Source: an uncultured Planctomycetaceae bacterium (GTDB taxonomy: Bacteria > Planctomycetota > Planctomycetia > Pirellulales > Pirellulaceae). Taken from it: DNA of 48,412 bases. Position numbers and translations under genes: made by a program. Of this stretch, positions 19,077 through 27,619 are shown piece by piece. Location: the NCBI GenBank assembly GCA_903863885.1, contig CAIPEB010000002.1:1-48412 (forward strand), read 5' to 3'. Numbering within the stretch: the first letter of the stretch is position 1; each line of letters opens with the position of its first letter. Under the pieces are notes generated by a model. The model searched no databases and was not told the DNA's origin. It worked only from the letters and a program-made list of their open reading frames with translations.

Positions 19077-19144
19077 AACGGAGAGCATGAGTCTGGAAAC
19101 GCATGGTTGGAACAACAAATGCGAAACCAGACGAGTCGCGGGCT

Positions 19145-20569
19145 TCACTTGCCCTTTGGCGGTTTCACAGATGGTTTCACCGGCCAGTCGCTCGAATCGC
19201 TGCGAGCCGATTGGAGATAATCTGCCAGCAAGTTGACGAGTTCCGGGTGCTGGGCGGCCACATCCGTCTTTTCGCCGATGTCGTTCTGCAGATCGTACAG
19301 TGCCAGACGCGAGTCGACGGCGCCTTGCCGGATTGCTTTCCATCGGCCCTGATAAAGCACGGCCTGGCTGAAGCCTCGCTCGTGGAATTCCCAATACAGA
19401 AACTCATGCCTGGTCTGTTTTGATTCCTGGCCGAGCAGGGTGGGAACAAAGCTGATGGAATCGAGCCCTTGCGGCGTTTGCGCTGCCGCCAGTTCGCACG
19501 ACGTCGCGAACCAGTCGCCGAAATAGGCCACATGCGGCGAGGTCACATTCTCCGCGATCTTTCCCGGCCACCATGCGATGCACGGCACGCGAATGCCGCC
19601 GTCGGTCAGACTGCGTTTGATCCCGCTGAGCGGACCGCTCGGATGAAACCGGGCCAGGTCGTGATTGCTTTCGTTATGCGGTCCGTTGTCGCTGGTGAAG
19701 ATGACAAGTGTGCGTTGGGCGATTCCCAGTCGTTTCAATTCGTCCATCATGCGCCCGACGTATCCATCCAACCGCGTGATCATCGCGGCCTGACCTTTAT
19801 CCGGATTGGGCCAATCCTTGCCGGCGTACGGACCGTATTCCGGGACTTCGGCGCCGTCCTTCAATTCGCGGGTTCTCTCGTTGTTCGCGTGAGGAACGAC
19901 CATGCTCCAGTAGAGAAAGAACGGCCGGTCCTTGTTTTCCCGGACGAACTTCAGCGATTCGTCGGCGAACAGGTCATCGGCGTAGACCTTGGCCTGCGTG
20001 GCATATCCGCCACCGAGATTGCCCACCGCCGTGACCGTGTTCGGCAAGCTGACTCGCTCCTCGTTTCTCCATAGGAAATCGGGAAAGTGATTGTGGGCGT
20101 GCGTCTGGTTCAGGTAGCCGAAGAAATAATCAAACCCCTGCTTGCGCGGCAATCCCGTCTCCGCGGGGCCCACGTCTCCCAACCCCCACTTGCCGATCAG
20201 CGCAGTCCGATAGCCCGAGTTCTGAAGGGCTCGAGCAACCGTTACGTCATCAGGCCGCAGCGCCTGGGCTAATGGGTTTTGTGCCCCTGCGTTGCCCCGC
20301 ACCCGCGTATGTCCGTGATGGAGGCCCGTCATGAGCACGCTGCGGGATGGCGCGCACACGGTCGCGCCGGAATAGAACTGGGTGAACCGCATCCCCTCGC
20401 GAGCCATCCGATCGAGACACGGCGTCGTGATGGCGGACTGGCCATAACATCCCAGATCCCCGTAGCCCATGTCGTCCGCCATGATCCAGACGAGGTTTGG
20501 CCTTTCGCCTGCCGAGTCCGCGCCGACCAAAGACCCGAGCGTCACGAGAAACAGCGGAACCAGGTTCAT
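19145..20569 (-). CDS. Secreted sulfatase (arylsulfatase family)
   Basis: A 474-residue type I sulfatase with an N-terminal signal peptide (LVPLFLVTLGSLVGADS). The active-site motif C-x-P-S-R is present as CAPSR with Cys72, which is converted to formylglycine by a maturation enzyme not found in this window. Metal-binding and family motifs include WIMADDMGYGDLGCYG, TGLHHGHTRVRGN, GKWGLGDVG, FTSDNGPHNESNHD and GIRVPCIAWWPGKI. The ATG at 20569 is preceded by AGAGGTGA. A GTG two codons earlier overlaps the stop of the upstream gene (GTGA), so translational coupling from that GTG is also possible. It is the last gene of a minus-strand operon with an ATPase. A role in removing sulfate from glycans would suit the fucose-related genes further right, but the substrate is unknown. 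Confidence 0.9.
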   Translation of the reverse strand: MNLVPLFLVTLGSLVGADSAGERPNLVWIMADDMGYGDLGCYGQSAITTPCLDRMAREGMRFTQFYSGATVCAPSRSVLMTGLHHGHTRVRGNAGAQNPLAQALRPDDVTVARALQNSGYRTALIGKWGLGDVGPAETGLPRKQGFDYFFGYLNQTHAHNHFPDFLWRNEERVSLPNTVTAVGNLGGGYATQAKVYADDLFADESLKFVRENKDRPFFLYWSMVVPHANNERTRELKDGAEVPEYGPYAGKDWPNPDKGQAAMITRLDGYVGRMMDELKRLGIAQRTLVIFTSDNGPHNESNHDLARFHPSGPLSGIKRSLTDGGIRVPCIAWWPGKIAENVTSPHVAYFGDWFATSCELAAAQTPQGLDSISFVPTLLGQESKQTRHEFLYWEFHERGFSQAVLYQGRWKAIRQGAVDSRLALYDLQNDIGEKTDVAAQHPELVNLLADYLQSARSDSSDWPVKPSVKPPKGK

Positions 20570-20571
20570 AT

Positions 20572-21303
20572 TCACCTCTGGGTTAACTGCAGGCGTTGGA
20601 ACACTTGCTTCCGCTGCGAGTTGCGGTACCGCCGGGTCTGCGACCGCACCCGCAAGTTGTCAAGGCAGAGCAAGCCGATGCCCAAGGCAACTGCGGCCGC
20701 GGCGAGACCGACTCCGAGATCTTCGCGCGAGCACGCCGACATGAAAGGCTGTAACGCAGGCGGAACGGACGCATATTCACCGACAAGATTGCAGGCTGCC
20801 GGCAAACCGAGCAGCAGCAATGCCAGAATCACGATCAACGAAACGGCCCATGTACGACTGGGCCGGGTTACGATTGGAATTCGCTGTTCGTATGCCGCCC
20901 GTCCATCGGCATACGAGACCCGCACCGTTGCCGGCTCGAATCGCGGCCCAGCCCACCACTTCAGCCAGCGACGCGACTCAGGTTCGGGAATCAGACAAAG
21001 GCAGCGAAGTCCCTCCTTGTCCTGACAAACGGCCGGTTGGTCCGTCTCGGCGACCGGGGTCAACGGTCCCGACAGCAAAGTGACCGACGCGGGCCGGGTA
21101 CCATCGGACGCACAGCCGATTCTCAACTGATAATTCTGCCCGACACGCAACCGATAGACGTCGTTTGTCAACGAGAGAGGCCGGTTCGTGCGCACTTCGA
21201 CGAATTGCCATTTGGCCACGGCTCGAGGCTGCATGCAGACCGGCATCGCCCATTCACGCTCGGAACGCGTTATCCACGACGATTGTTTTGCTTGGTCATT
21301 CAT
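20572..21303 (-). CDS. Unrecognised two-helix membrane protein
   Basis: A 243-residue protein of no recognised family. Residues 1-145 are soluble-looking and beta-rich, with an Ig-like feel (RPLSLTNDVYRLRVGQNYQL, PATVRVSYADGRAAYEQRI). Two transmembrane helices follow, at about 150-173 (TWAVSLIVILALLLLGLPAA) and 196-214 (VGLAAAAVALGIGLLCL), with a basic Arg-rich C-terminal tail. No signal peptide is seen, so the first domain may lie in the cytoplasm. Its start overlaps the ATPase stop by 4 bp (ATGA), and its stop overlaps a possible sulfatase start (GTGA). These overlaps point to translational coupling and co-ordinate function with the ATPase. The function is unknown. Confidence 0.72.
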   Translation of the reverse strand: MNDQAKQSSWITRSEREWAMPVCMQPRAVAKWQFVEVRTNRPLSLTNDVYRLRVGQNYQLRIGCASDGTRPASVTLLSGPLTPVAETDQPAVCQDKEGLRCLCLIPEPESRRWLKWWAGPRFEPATVRVSYADGRAAYEQRIPIVTRPSRTWAVSLIVILALLLLGLPAACNLVGEYASVPPALQPFMSACSREDLGVGLAAAAVALGIGLLCLDNLRVRSQTRRYRNSQRKQVFQRLQLTQR

Positions 21304-23330
21304 GACAGCACCTCGACATCTGCTTTCGGTGCGCAGTCTTCAAGAAAGTGCGCAGTCTGCTGGCGAACAAAATCCTTCAAGGCTTCAGCATTCCCGTTTG
21401 CCAGATGCGTTGCCTGCCACTCCGGAAAACTGATCAGCCAGGCGAAATCGGCCATGGGCAGCGATCGCAGGAAGACATCCCGGCCGGCCACACCCTGATT
21501 CCAAACTTGCTGCGTCGCGGGCGGCAACTGGTCAACTGCGATCGCCCCCTGCGGGACAGGCCACAGCACCAGGAGTTGTTCAGCGACGGCGGGCCGCTCG
21601 GCAAACAACGAAAGTTTCACCTCCAGATCCTTGGGCATCGATCGGCCTTCACCCAGCACCGGGCCAATAGCCACCCGGCAGAGCCGCCCGCTGTGCCCCT
21701 GCCATTCGGCAATGGTAACGAGGCCGAAAGTAGGGTGTTTTCCGTAAGAAACCGCCGGCGCTATGCCCTTCAAACGCCAACGGCTCGTTTCATAACCGAC
21801 CAGAGTCTCGAGCCACCGTGCCAGGCCGGTGTGCAACTCCAACGCAAGGGCCGTTCGACGCAATGCCTGCAGTCGCTTTCGCCCGTCGGCAGCCGCCGCA
21901 TCCCAGTCCGTCCGGAGTTCGCCGCGAACCGGCAGTTCCGGCGTCTCGACGACCGGCCCAACTCTCGGCGCGGCATGCTGTTCACACGGCAATACGATTT
22001 CGTCGTAGCGATCCCTCAAACGCAGCAACACCGTCCGCAACACGTCGATGTTCTCGGTGGCGATGTTCCGGGCATCATCCGGCCCGAAAGGAAAATCTGT
22101 TCGCAACTGCCAGTCTGGCGGCGTTCGGCTGAGGATGGGCGTCATGCGCTGTCTGACGATCTGGTCAATCTGCTCGGCTGTGGGCGACTTTAATTCCAAG
22201 TACCAGATACAGCCGTAGTCCGCGACTCGCACCCCCTGGCGAATCCGGTGTTCGGCGAATCTGTCGATCGCGCCTGCCAACTGGTTCCACAACCCCGTTT
22301 CAACAAACAGCAGCATCAGAATTCCGCGCGTCTGGTCCATCAGGTGAGCCATGCCGCTGAAGAAGCTCTGCGCAGCGGCGAAGTCGATGGAACCGCGAGG
22401 GGCGAGCAGACGTTCGACATTGTCGAACGCAAACACCACGGGGACTCGCACTGCCGAAAGGAGTTCGACCAGCGTCTCGAGCAGGGAAAGCACGATCTCG
22501 GGACGCGAAGGAGGAAGCGATTCGTCTCCAACGGTAAAGTCGTGTTCGAGCAACTCGCCAAGCCGATCGACTTGTTCCAGGAGAGCCAGGTCCGCGAAGG
22601 CCAGCAGTGTTTCGCGTTTCATGCGCACTCCGCTGGTGCTTCCCGTCAGCGTTCGGCCGACATGATCAGCGAAGAGCGCGCGGGCCGCAGCCACTGGCAT
22701 GGCATGAAGTCGGCACACATCCGCAAGCGGAACGAGCGAGTTTACCGCCGCGAGCGACTCAAGAAATCGATCCCGGTTCGATGACCAACTGCGACGGCTC
22801 GGCTGCCGCACCGCACCGTCCGGACCGTATGCACGTGCCCATTCGCACCATTCGACGCGAGAAAGTGGAGCAATCGCTTCGTACAACACGCGCTGCGTGA
22901 TCGCGTTGGCGCACCACGTCAGCCTCGCAGCCGATTCAGCGTTTTCCCGCGAAAGCAGTGATCGCACCAGTTCGTGTAGTATGTACTCCGGAAACGCGAA
23001 AGCCGGATCAAAATACCGTGGCCGCACCCAGAGTTCCGGCGTTTCGGTATCGCGGCGCGACAAGACATGCATCAGATGCGTCTTGCCGCTTCCCCGCACT
23101 CCCCGGACGGTCACCAGTCGCGTTCCGCGCGGCTGTCCGGGGTTCTGATGATCTAACTGGCGATACTTGTCCAGAATGCGGCACAGTCGGTCGTACTCGT
23201 CATTGTGCACGGCAGGCACATGGACCTCGAGCACGTGCATCCCGGGCCGGTCCGGAACGACGATGGCATCGAACGGATTGTCTTCGCCCCGGAGAAAACC
23301 GATCGCCCGCTGTTCATGAGGAGACAACAT
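21300..23330 (-). CDS. P-loop ATPase of unknown function (AAA+/STAND-like)
   Basis: A 676-residue protein. Near the N-terminus VRGVRGSGKTHLM gives a Walker A motif (GxxGxGKT, K83). PVVFAFDNVERLL (297-309) gives a Walker B-like strand with D303 and N304, and ILMLLFVETGLW (about 337-348) resembles the following sensor-type strand. The overall arrangement recalls ORC/Cdc6-like or STAND ATPases. The last 240 residues form a separate alpha/beta domain (FGLVTIAEWQGHSGRLCRVA, LLVLWPVP, FAWLISFPEWQATHL) that I do not recognise. Its start lies 17 bp inside the upstream gene and its stop overlaps the downstream gene by 4 bp. The P-loop NTPase call is secure; the family and role are not. A regulatory, defence or membrane-remodelling role is possible. 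Confidence 0.78.
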   Translation of the reverse strand: MLSPHEQRAIGFLRGEDNPFDAIVVPDRPGMHVLEVHVPAVHNDEYDRLCRILDKYRQLDHQNPGQPRGTRLVTVRGVRGSGKTHLMHVLSRRDTETPELWVRPRYFDPAFAFPEYILHELVRSLLSRENAESAARLTWCANAITQRVLYEAIAPLSRVEWCEWARAYGPDGAVRQPSRRSWSSNRDRFLESLAAVNSLVPLADVCRLHAMPVAAARALFADHVGRTLTGSTSGVRMKRETLLAFADLALLEQVDRLGELLEHDFTVGDESLPPSRPEIVLSLLETLVELLSAVRVPVVFAFDNVERLLAPRGSIDFAAAQSFFSGMAHLMDQTRGILMLLFVETGLWNQLAGAIDRFAEHRIRQGVRVADYGCIWYLELKSPTAEQIDQIVRQRMTPILSRTPPDWQLRTDFPFGPDDARNIATENIDVLRTVLLRLRDRYDEIVLPCEQHAAPRVGPVVETPELPVRGELRTDWDAAAADGRKRLQALRRTALALELHTGLARWLETLVGYETSRWRLKGIAPAVSYGKHPTFGLVTIAEWQGHSGRLCRVAIGPVLGEGRSMPKDLEVKLSLFAERPAVAEQLLVLWPVPQGAIAVDQLPPATQQVWNQGVAGRDVFLRSLPMADFAWLISFPEWQATHLANGNAEALKDFVRQQTAHFLEDCAPKADVEVLS

Positions 23331-24090
23331 AGTACATCACTTCCCGTCCTATAATCATCGCCAATTCGGGTTCCGGCAGTTGATACATGGCCTGCGTGAA
23401 GGGCGTGAGCTTGATCTCGCGGTCCTTGCACATTTGACGCAGAGCATCATGGAATTCCCCGACGCTCGCCGACGGACACTTAACTCGCGTAGCGCGATAC
23501 AAACTCGGCAGATCCATCGGCTGCAGTGATCCTCGGCGCTGGAAGTCGCGAACCAGCGACAAAATCTCGGCCCGCAGCGCGGAAACGGTACCCTGAGCGA
23601 CCGGAGCCGGCCCCAGAGCAGCTGCTGGGGCGACCGTGGCAGAATGAAGTCGAGCCAGCAATTCGTTCACATCCGGTGCACGCAAGCTGGAGACCGCGGC
23701 CTGCAGAGTCCCGCGCAGGCTGTCCAGATGATCCACAACGCGACCGAGAACATCGCGCATGCCGGCAACGGACACCGCCAGTCCATCGACGCCCGCCTGA
23801 GTAGCTGCCAATAACTGCTGACCAGGGTCTTTCTCAACGAGATACCGGATGCCGGCAGGCGCCAAGGCGAAAAGCGGAGTGCGAGCGCCCTTTCCTTTTG
23901 CTTCCCCCACTTGAACAACCAACCCCTCATCGAGGCAGCGTTTCGCAGCCGCTTTCGCGGCCGCGCTGGCCGAGAGGAATATGCCCGGATTGGCTTTGGT
24001 GCCGTGCAACTTCCTCGGTGCAGAATCCGCAAGTGCTCGCTCCAAGGCCTCCAAAATCAACGCATCCGTGTTGTCAGATTCCTTCGCCAT
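23314..24090 (-). CDS. Unrecognised helical protein with winged-helix-like ends, first gene of ATPase operon
   Basis: A protein of about 258 residues. The N-terminal 90 residues (ALERALADSAPRKLHG, AKRCLDEGLVVQV, PLFALAPAGIRYLVEKDPGQ) resemble a winged-helix module. The middle (about 100-140) is an amphipathic helix that could form a coiled coil (AGMRDVLGRVVDHLDSLRGT). The C-terminal 90 residues (DLPSLYRATRVKCPSASVGE, FHDALRQMCKDREIKLTPF, MYQLPEPELAMII) look like a second winged helix. No family is recognised. The ATG at 24090 has GAGG nine bases upstream; the frame opens five codons earlier at a TTG. The gene overlaps the ATPase gene by 17 bp, so it may be its regulator or DNA-recognition partner. 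The DNA-binding idea rests on shape only. Confidence 0.68.
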   Translation of the reverse strand: MAKESDNTDALILEALERALADSAPRKLHGTKANPGIFLSASAAAKAAAKRCLDEGLVVQVGEAKGKGARTPLFALAPAGIRYLVEKDPGQQLLAATQAGVDGLAVSVAGMRDVLGRVVDHLDSLRGTLQAAVSSLRAPDVNELLARLHSATVAPAAALGPAPVAQGTVSALRAEILSLVRDFQRRGSLQPMDLPSLYRATRVKCPSASVGEFHDALRQMCKDREIKLTPFTQAMYQLPEPELAMIIGREVMYYVVSS

Positions 24091-24185
24091 CCTGCGCAGC
24101 CTCAATGCTCACCATATTTCTGGGTCAGATCACGGTCGACACTTCACACAGTCTGTCTTGCCGCCCGTGCAATTTCCATAGTCTG

Positions 24186-24288
24186 CCGGATACCAGATGC
24201 CGGATACCGGATGCCCGTGACAGTTACCGGATGACAGATCCCTGGTGTTTTTTGACTCCAGACTCCAGACTCCAGACTCCAGACTCCG
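24186..24288. repeat. Composite heptamer tandem repeat array (24.2 kb)
   Basis: Four adjacent units of CCGGATR type (CCGGATA, CCAGATG, CCGGATA, CCGGATG) occupy 24186-24213, with another CCGGATG at 24227. A spacer containing a T run follows, then five GACTCCA-type units at 24254-24288. It lies in the 416-bp divergent space between the ATPase operon and the DUF2157 gene. The GACTCCA block is the reverse complement of the TGGAGTC block at 9.9 kb, and the order of the two block types is conserved when the arrays are read in the same orientation. The rest of the space (24289-24506) shows no gene, only GGAG before the DUF2157 start. Confidence 0.78.
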
Positions 24289-24506
24289 CCCCCCCAAGGT
24301 GCCATCAGACCCAAGAACCGATATGCTGATCTTCGGGAATGGTCAATTTTCTTTTCAACGCGCGCTTCGTTCGGGCACAGACAAGCATCTTTGAGATTTG
24401 GGTTTCGGTTCGAGAACTGCCGCGTGCCACTTCTGGTGGTTGTCTGCCAACGCCCCCACTCCTTTGAGCCAAACGGGTTTGACTGACTGTCAGCGGAGAC
24501 CGGCGC

Positions 24507-25901
24507 ATGACCGACAAACGAAAAATTTCCGATGGCGTTCGACATTGGCTCTCCGGTGAAATCACGAGTTGGGTTGCGGAGGGGATCATCTCCCGCGATC
24601 AATCGGAGCGAATTCTCTCCCGCTACGAATCGGCAAGCGAAATCGCGGATCGCAAGCATTCCGCTGCCACCTTCGTGCTGATGGGACTGGCCGGGTTGAT
24701 GGTCGGTTTGGCGGCGTTGTTGCTGGTCGGCTACAACTGGTCGGACATGCCGGCAGGCGTCAAACTCGGAATCCTGTTCGGCTCCCTGCTGGCCGCACAC
24801 GGTCTGGGATTCTGGCTCCGCTTCGGAATGAACGCAAGGAGATCCTCGGAACTGGCTTTCTTCCTGGGATGCCTGTTGTTCGGAGTGGGCATCTGGCAGG
24901 TCGCCCAGATATTCCACATCCAGTCGCACTATCCCAACGGCATCTGGATTTGGGCATTAGGCACGCTGGTCATTGCGCTGTGTTTGGACACGCCCTTGCT
25001 GCACGCGTTGTTCGTGGCGCTCATGGCGATCTGGGCGGGCATGGAGATTCTCAACTTTCCGGATCTGGGCAGCTGGTTGTTTGGACGCTGGCACGGAATT
25101 CCCAACGGGGGTTACAGCTTGCCGCTGCTCGTGCTGCCGGGACTTTTGTGGTCTTACCGCAAACAGTCGGTAATGACCGTTGGCCTGTATGTGCCGCTCC
25201 TCGCATGGTGGGTGGCGATTCAACCGTTTGCCTGGCACTGCTCCGAGGGCATCGTCTATTTCATCGGCGCCACCGGGGGCCTGTTCCTGCTCATGGCTCA
25301 GCTCCACCCGGACCACAGCCGCTTCGGCATCGTCTTCCGGTTCTACGGTGCGTTGCTCGCCGCCGGCGCGTTGATACCGTTGAGTTTCCACGACTTCAAT
25401 CGGGAAATATCGCATTCGCACATGGTTCCGGTGCTGGCCGAGTTGTCGATGGGCATGGCGATCCTGGTGCTGTCGTTCGTGGTGATCATCGCGGCGATCC
25501 TGGTGAGGCGAGTCTACTCGCACGATTCCGCGCCGCTGCCGGACCAGATGCTGTCCGTGTTGCGCAGACAGTGGCTGCCCTTGGGTCTGATTCTGGCCAT
25601 GGCGATTCTGCCGGTGACGAACGAAATGCTCTTTCCGGGACTGCTGCCCACGGTCGCAGCGAATGTCGCAATGGTCATGCTGGCGATCTGGCTTATGCAG
25701 ATCGGGCTGCGTGAAGACCGTGGCGTGCCCTTTGCAGCGGGCGTGGTTTATTTCCTGCTCTGGACCATCTTCCGCTACATCGACTTGTTCGCCGATTTCG
25801 GAGGCATGCTCGGCGCCGCAATGATGTTCTTCCTGTGCGGAGCGGGTTTGTTTGGAATGTCACTCTACTGGCGATATCGCAGGGGGAGAAAACATGTCTG
25901 A
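24507..25901 (+). CDS. DUF2157 multi-pass membrane protein
   Basis: A 464-residue protein with a cytoplasmic N-terminal helical segment (HWLSGEITSWVAEGIISRDQ, ILSRYESASEIADRKHS) followed by about twelve hydrophobic helices, starting FVLMGLAGLMVGLAALLLVG. This matches the DUF2157 pattern, in which a short N-terminal domain precedes a polytopic membrane region. The biochemical function of the family is unknown. GGAG lies nine bases before the ATG. The 3' end overlaps the start of the GDYXXLXY gene by 8 bp, the usual partner of DUF2157-type proteins, so the two are translationally linked and probably form a membrane complex. Confidence 0.85.
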   Translation: MTDKRKISDGVRHWLSGEITSWVAEGIISRDQSERILSRYESASEIADRKHSAATFVLMGLAGLMVGLAALLLVGYNWSDMPAGVKLGILFGSLLAAHGLGFWLRFGMNARRSSELAFFLGCLLFGVGIWQVAQIFHIQSHYPNGIWIWALGTLVIALCLDTPLLHALFVALMAIWAGMEILNFPDLGSWLFGRWHGIPNGGYSLPLLVLPGLLWSYRKQSVMTVGLYVPLLAWWVAIQPFAWHCSEGIVYFIGATGGLFLLMAQLHPDHSRFGIVFRFYGALLAAGALIPLSFHDFNREISHSHMVPVLAELSMGMAILVLSFVVIIAAILVRRVYSHDSAPLPDQMLSVLRRQWLPLGLILAMAILPVTNEMLFPGLLPTVAANVAMVMLAIWLMQIGLREDRGVPFAAGVVYFLLWTIFRYIDLFADFGGMLGAAMMFFLCGAGLFGMSLYWRYRRGRKHV

Positions 25902-26502
25902 ATACGACATCGCGGCCGGAGGGCCAACCGGACCGTCAGAGTTTGCTCCACTTCCGCAGCGAGAAGCTCAGATACTCGCCTGGCTGAAGTCAAAGGTCTT
26001 CTTCCTGCTCGCCATCGGCGTGGGCCTGCAGATCCTCGTGCTAGTCGCCATGATTGCCCAAAGGTCCAGGCCGCTCGTCAATGGCACGACCGTGCTGCTG
26101 CGAGTCGTCCCCGTGGATCCGCGCGACCTGTTCCGCGGCGATTACGTCATCCTCGGCTACGACTTCAGCCGCGTGCCGTCCAACGGAGTGGAAGGCATGC
26201 CGGATTACCAGCAAGGTTCGCATGACGTCGCAGGCCGAACGGTGTACGCATTGCTCGTTCCCGAACCGGACGGCAAGCATTGGCGATGCGAACGCTTCAC
26301 CGCTTCGCGGCCCGCCACAGGCGTTTTCCTCCGAGGAACGTTGCGCAGCTGGGGACGCGCGGAATTCGGCATCGAGTCTTACTACGTTCAGGAAGGCACC
26401 GGGCGCACGTACGAACAGGCTATCCGCAGCCACAACCTTTCCGCGGAAGTCGCTGTCGGCCGTGACGGGCAGGCAGCTCTCCGCAGCCTGCAGATCGAGT
26501 GA
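25894..26502 (+). CDS. GDYXXLXY domain protein
   Basis: A 202-residue protein with one transmembrane helix (VFFLLAIGVGLQILVLVAMI, about 35-54) and an extracytoplasmic domain that carries the defining motif as GDYVILGY (82-89) after VVPVDPRDLFR. The family regularly follows DUF2157 or DUF4401 membrane proteins, as here; its role is unknown. The start was placed at the ATG at 25894, preceded by AGGGGGAGAAA, because the transmembrane segment and domain fit and because this start overlaps the upstream stop. The frame is open to 25852. Confidence 0.85.
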   Translation: MSEYDIAAGGPTGPSEFAPLPQREAQILAWLKSKVFFLLAIGVGLQILVLVAMIAQRSRPLVNGTTVLLRVVPVDPRDLFRGDYVILGYDFSRVPSNGVEGMPDYQQGSHDVAGRTVYALLVPEPDGKHWRCERFTASRPATGVFLRGTLRSWGRAEFGIESYYVQEGTGRTYEQAIRSHNLSAEVAVGRDGQAALRSLQIE

Positions 26503-26550
26503 GCCCCGCGTGAACATCGAGCGATGCTGCATCTCAACCCGGCAGCCGTT

Positions 26551-26614
26551 GGTCAGTGGTCGGTCGTCGGGAATCTCTTTGTCTTCCTCCGGACTCCAGA
26601 CTCCGGACTCCAGA
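26551..26614. repeat. Composite heptamer tandem repeat array (26.6 kb)
   Basis: Three units of GGTCNGT type (GGTCAGT, GGTCGGT, CGTCGGG) occupy 26551-26571. A linker containing TTTGTCTTC follows, then four alternating units CTCCGGA, CTCCAGA, CTCCGGA, CTCCAGA at 26587-26614. The linker plus first unit is the reverse complement of the linker flank of the 9.9-kb array. It lies in the 246-bp space after the GDYXXLXY gene. The first block resembles the complement of the array at the right edge of the window. Confidence 0.75.
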
Positions 26615-26748
26615 CTTTGTTCGTTATTGCAGCCCAAATCGCAATAGCCGACAATCCCGCGTGAACAGGGCATTCGTCGGCTCTTCTTTTTGACCGCGTC
26701 CGAGCAGTCGCCGATCCGTGTCCTCGCGTACCGCCGGAGATGCCGAAA

Positions 26749-27612
26749 ATGAGCGATGCACTGCAACTTCGTCCGATGACCGCCCCGGAGGTGGAACAAC
26801 TGGTCGCCTGGGCGGCCGGCGAGGGCTGGAACCCGGGACTGGACGATTGCCGGTCCTTCTTCGAGGTGGACCCCGACGGATTCATGGCGGCCGAGATCAA
26901 CGGCGAGATGATCGGAGGCGGCGCGATCATACGCCATCACGCCAGTTTCGGTTTCATGGGACTTTTCATTGTGCGGGCGGATTACCGCGGACACGGCATC
27001 GGCCGCACGCTCTGGTACGCAAGACGCGACCGACTCGCCGCGCGACTTGGGCCCGACGGCACCATCGGAATGGATGCGGTGCCCGCGATGCGGGAGTTCT
27101 ATGCCCGCGGCGAATTCCGCGAGTCCGGGCTCAGCGTTCGTTTCCGACTCGACGGGGCTGCCCCGACTCTGGACGATTCGTTCCGAACCGTTCCCGTCAG
27201 CGCGATCCCGAGGGAACAACTGGCCGAATTCGATCGAAGTTGCTTCCCGTCGCCGCGCGACCAATACCTGCGAGTCTGGATCGCCCAGCCGCACAGTCGC
27301 ACTTTTGCGGCAGTCGAGAACGGCACGCTGCGAGGCTACGCAGTCACGCGTCGGTGCGGAACAGGCTGGAAAGTCGGTCCTCTGTTCGCCGATCATCGTG
27401 ATGTGGCGCGCGGCCTGTTTCAAAGCTGCTGGGAAACCGCGGAAGGCACTCCGGTCTTTCTGGATGTTCCCGAAGGCAACCCGCAGGCGATCGCGATGGC
27501 CAACGAGTTCGGCATGGTGCCGGGCTTCAATTGCATGAGGATGTACCGAGGACCGGAACCCGCCGTCCAACTGGAACGAGTCTACGGCATCACGACATTT
27601 GAATTGGGCTGA
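26749..27612 (+). CDS. GNAT family N-acetyltransferase with a second acetyltransferase-like domain
   Basis: A 287-residue cytoplasmic protein. The N-terminal GNAT domain shows LQLRPMTAPEVEQL, MIGGGAIIRHHASFGFMGLF and the acetyl-CoA loop RGHGIG (80-85) in VRADYRGHGIGRTLWYA. The C-terminal half (FRTVPVSAIPREQLAEFDRS, GYAVTRRCGTGWKVGPLFA, FGMVPGFNCMRMYRG) matches the YitH-type second domain found in two-domain GNAT proteins. The acceptor is unknown. GGAG lies ten bases before the ATG at 26749; an ATG at 26740 abuts the ribosome-binding site and is less likely. The gene converges on the DUF4091 gene with a 7-bp gap. Confidence 0.86.
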   Translation: MSDALQLRPMTAPEVEQLVAWAAGEGWNPGLDDCRSFFEVDPDGFMAAEINGEMIGGGAIIRHHASFGFMGLFIVRADYRGHGIGRTLWYARRDRLAARLGPDGTIGMDAVPAMREFYARGEFRESGLSVRFRLDGAAPTLDDSFRTVPVSAIPREQLAEFDRSCFPSPRDQYLRVWIAQPHSRTFAAVENGTLRGYAVTRRCGTGWKVGPLFADHRDVARGLFQSCWETAEGTPVFLDVPEGNPQAIAMANEFGMVPGFNCMRMYRGPEPAVQLERVYGITTFELG

Positions 27613-27619
27613 GTGACGT

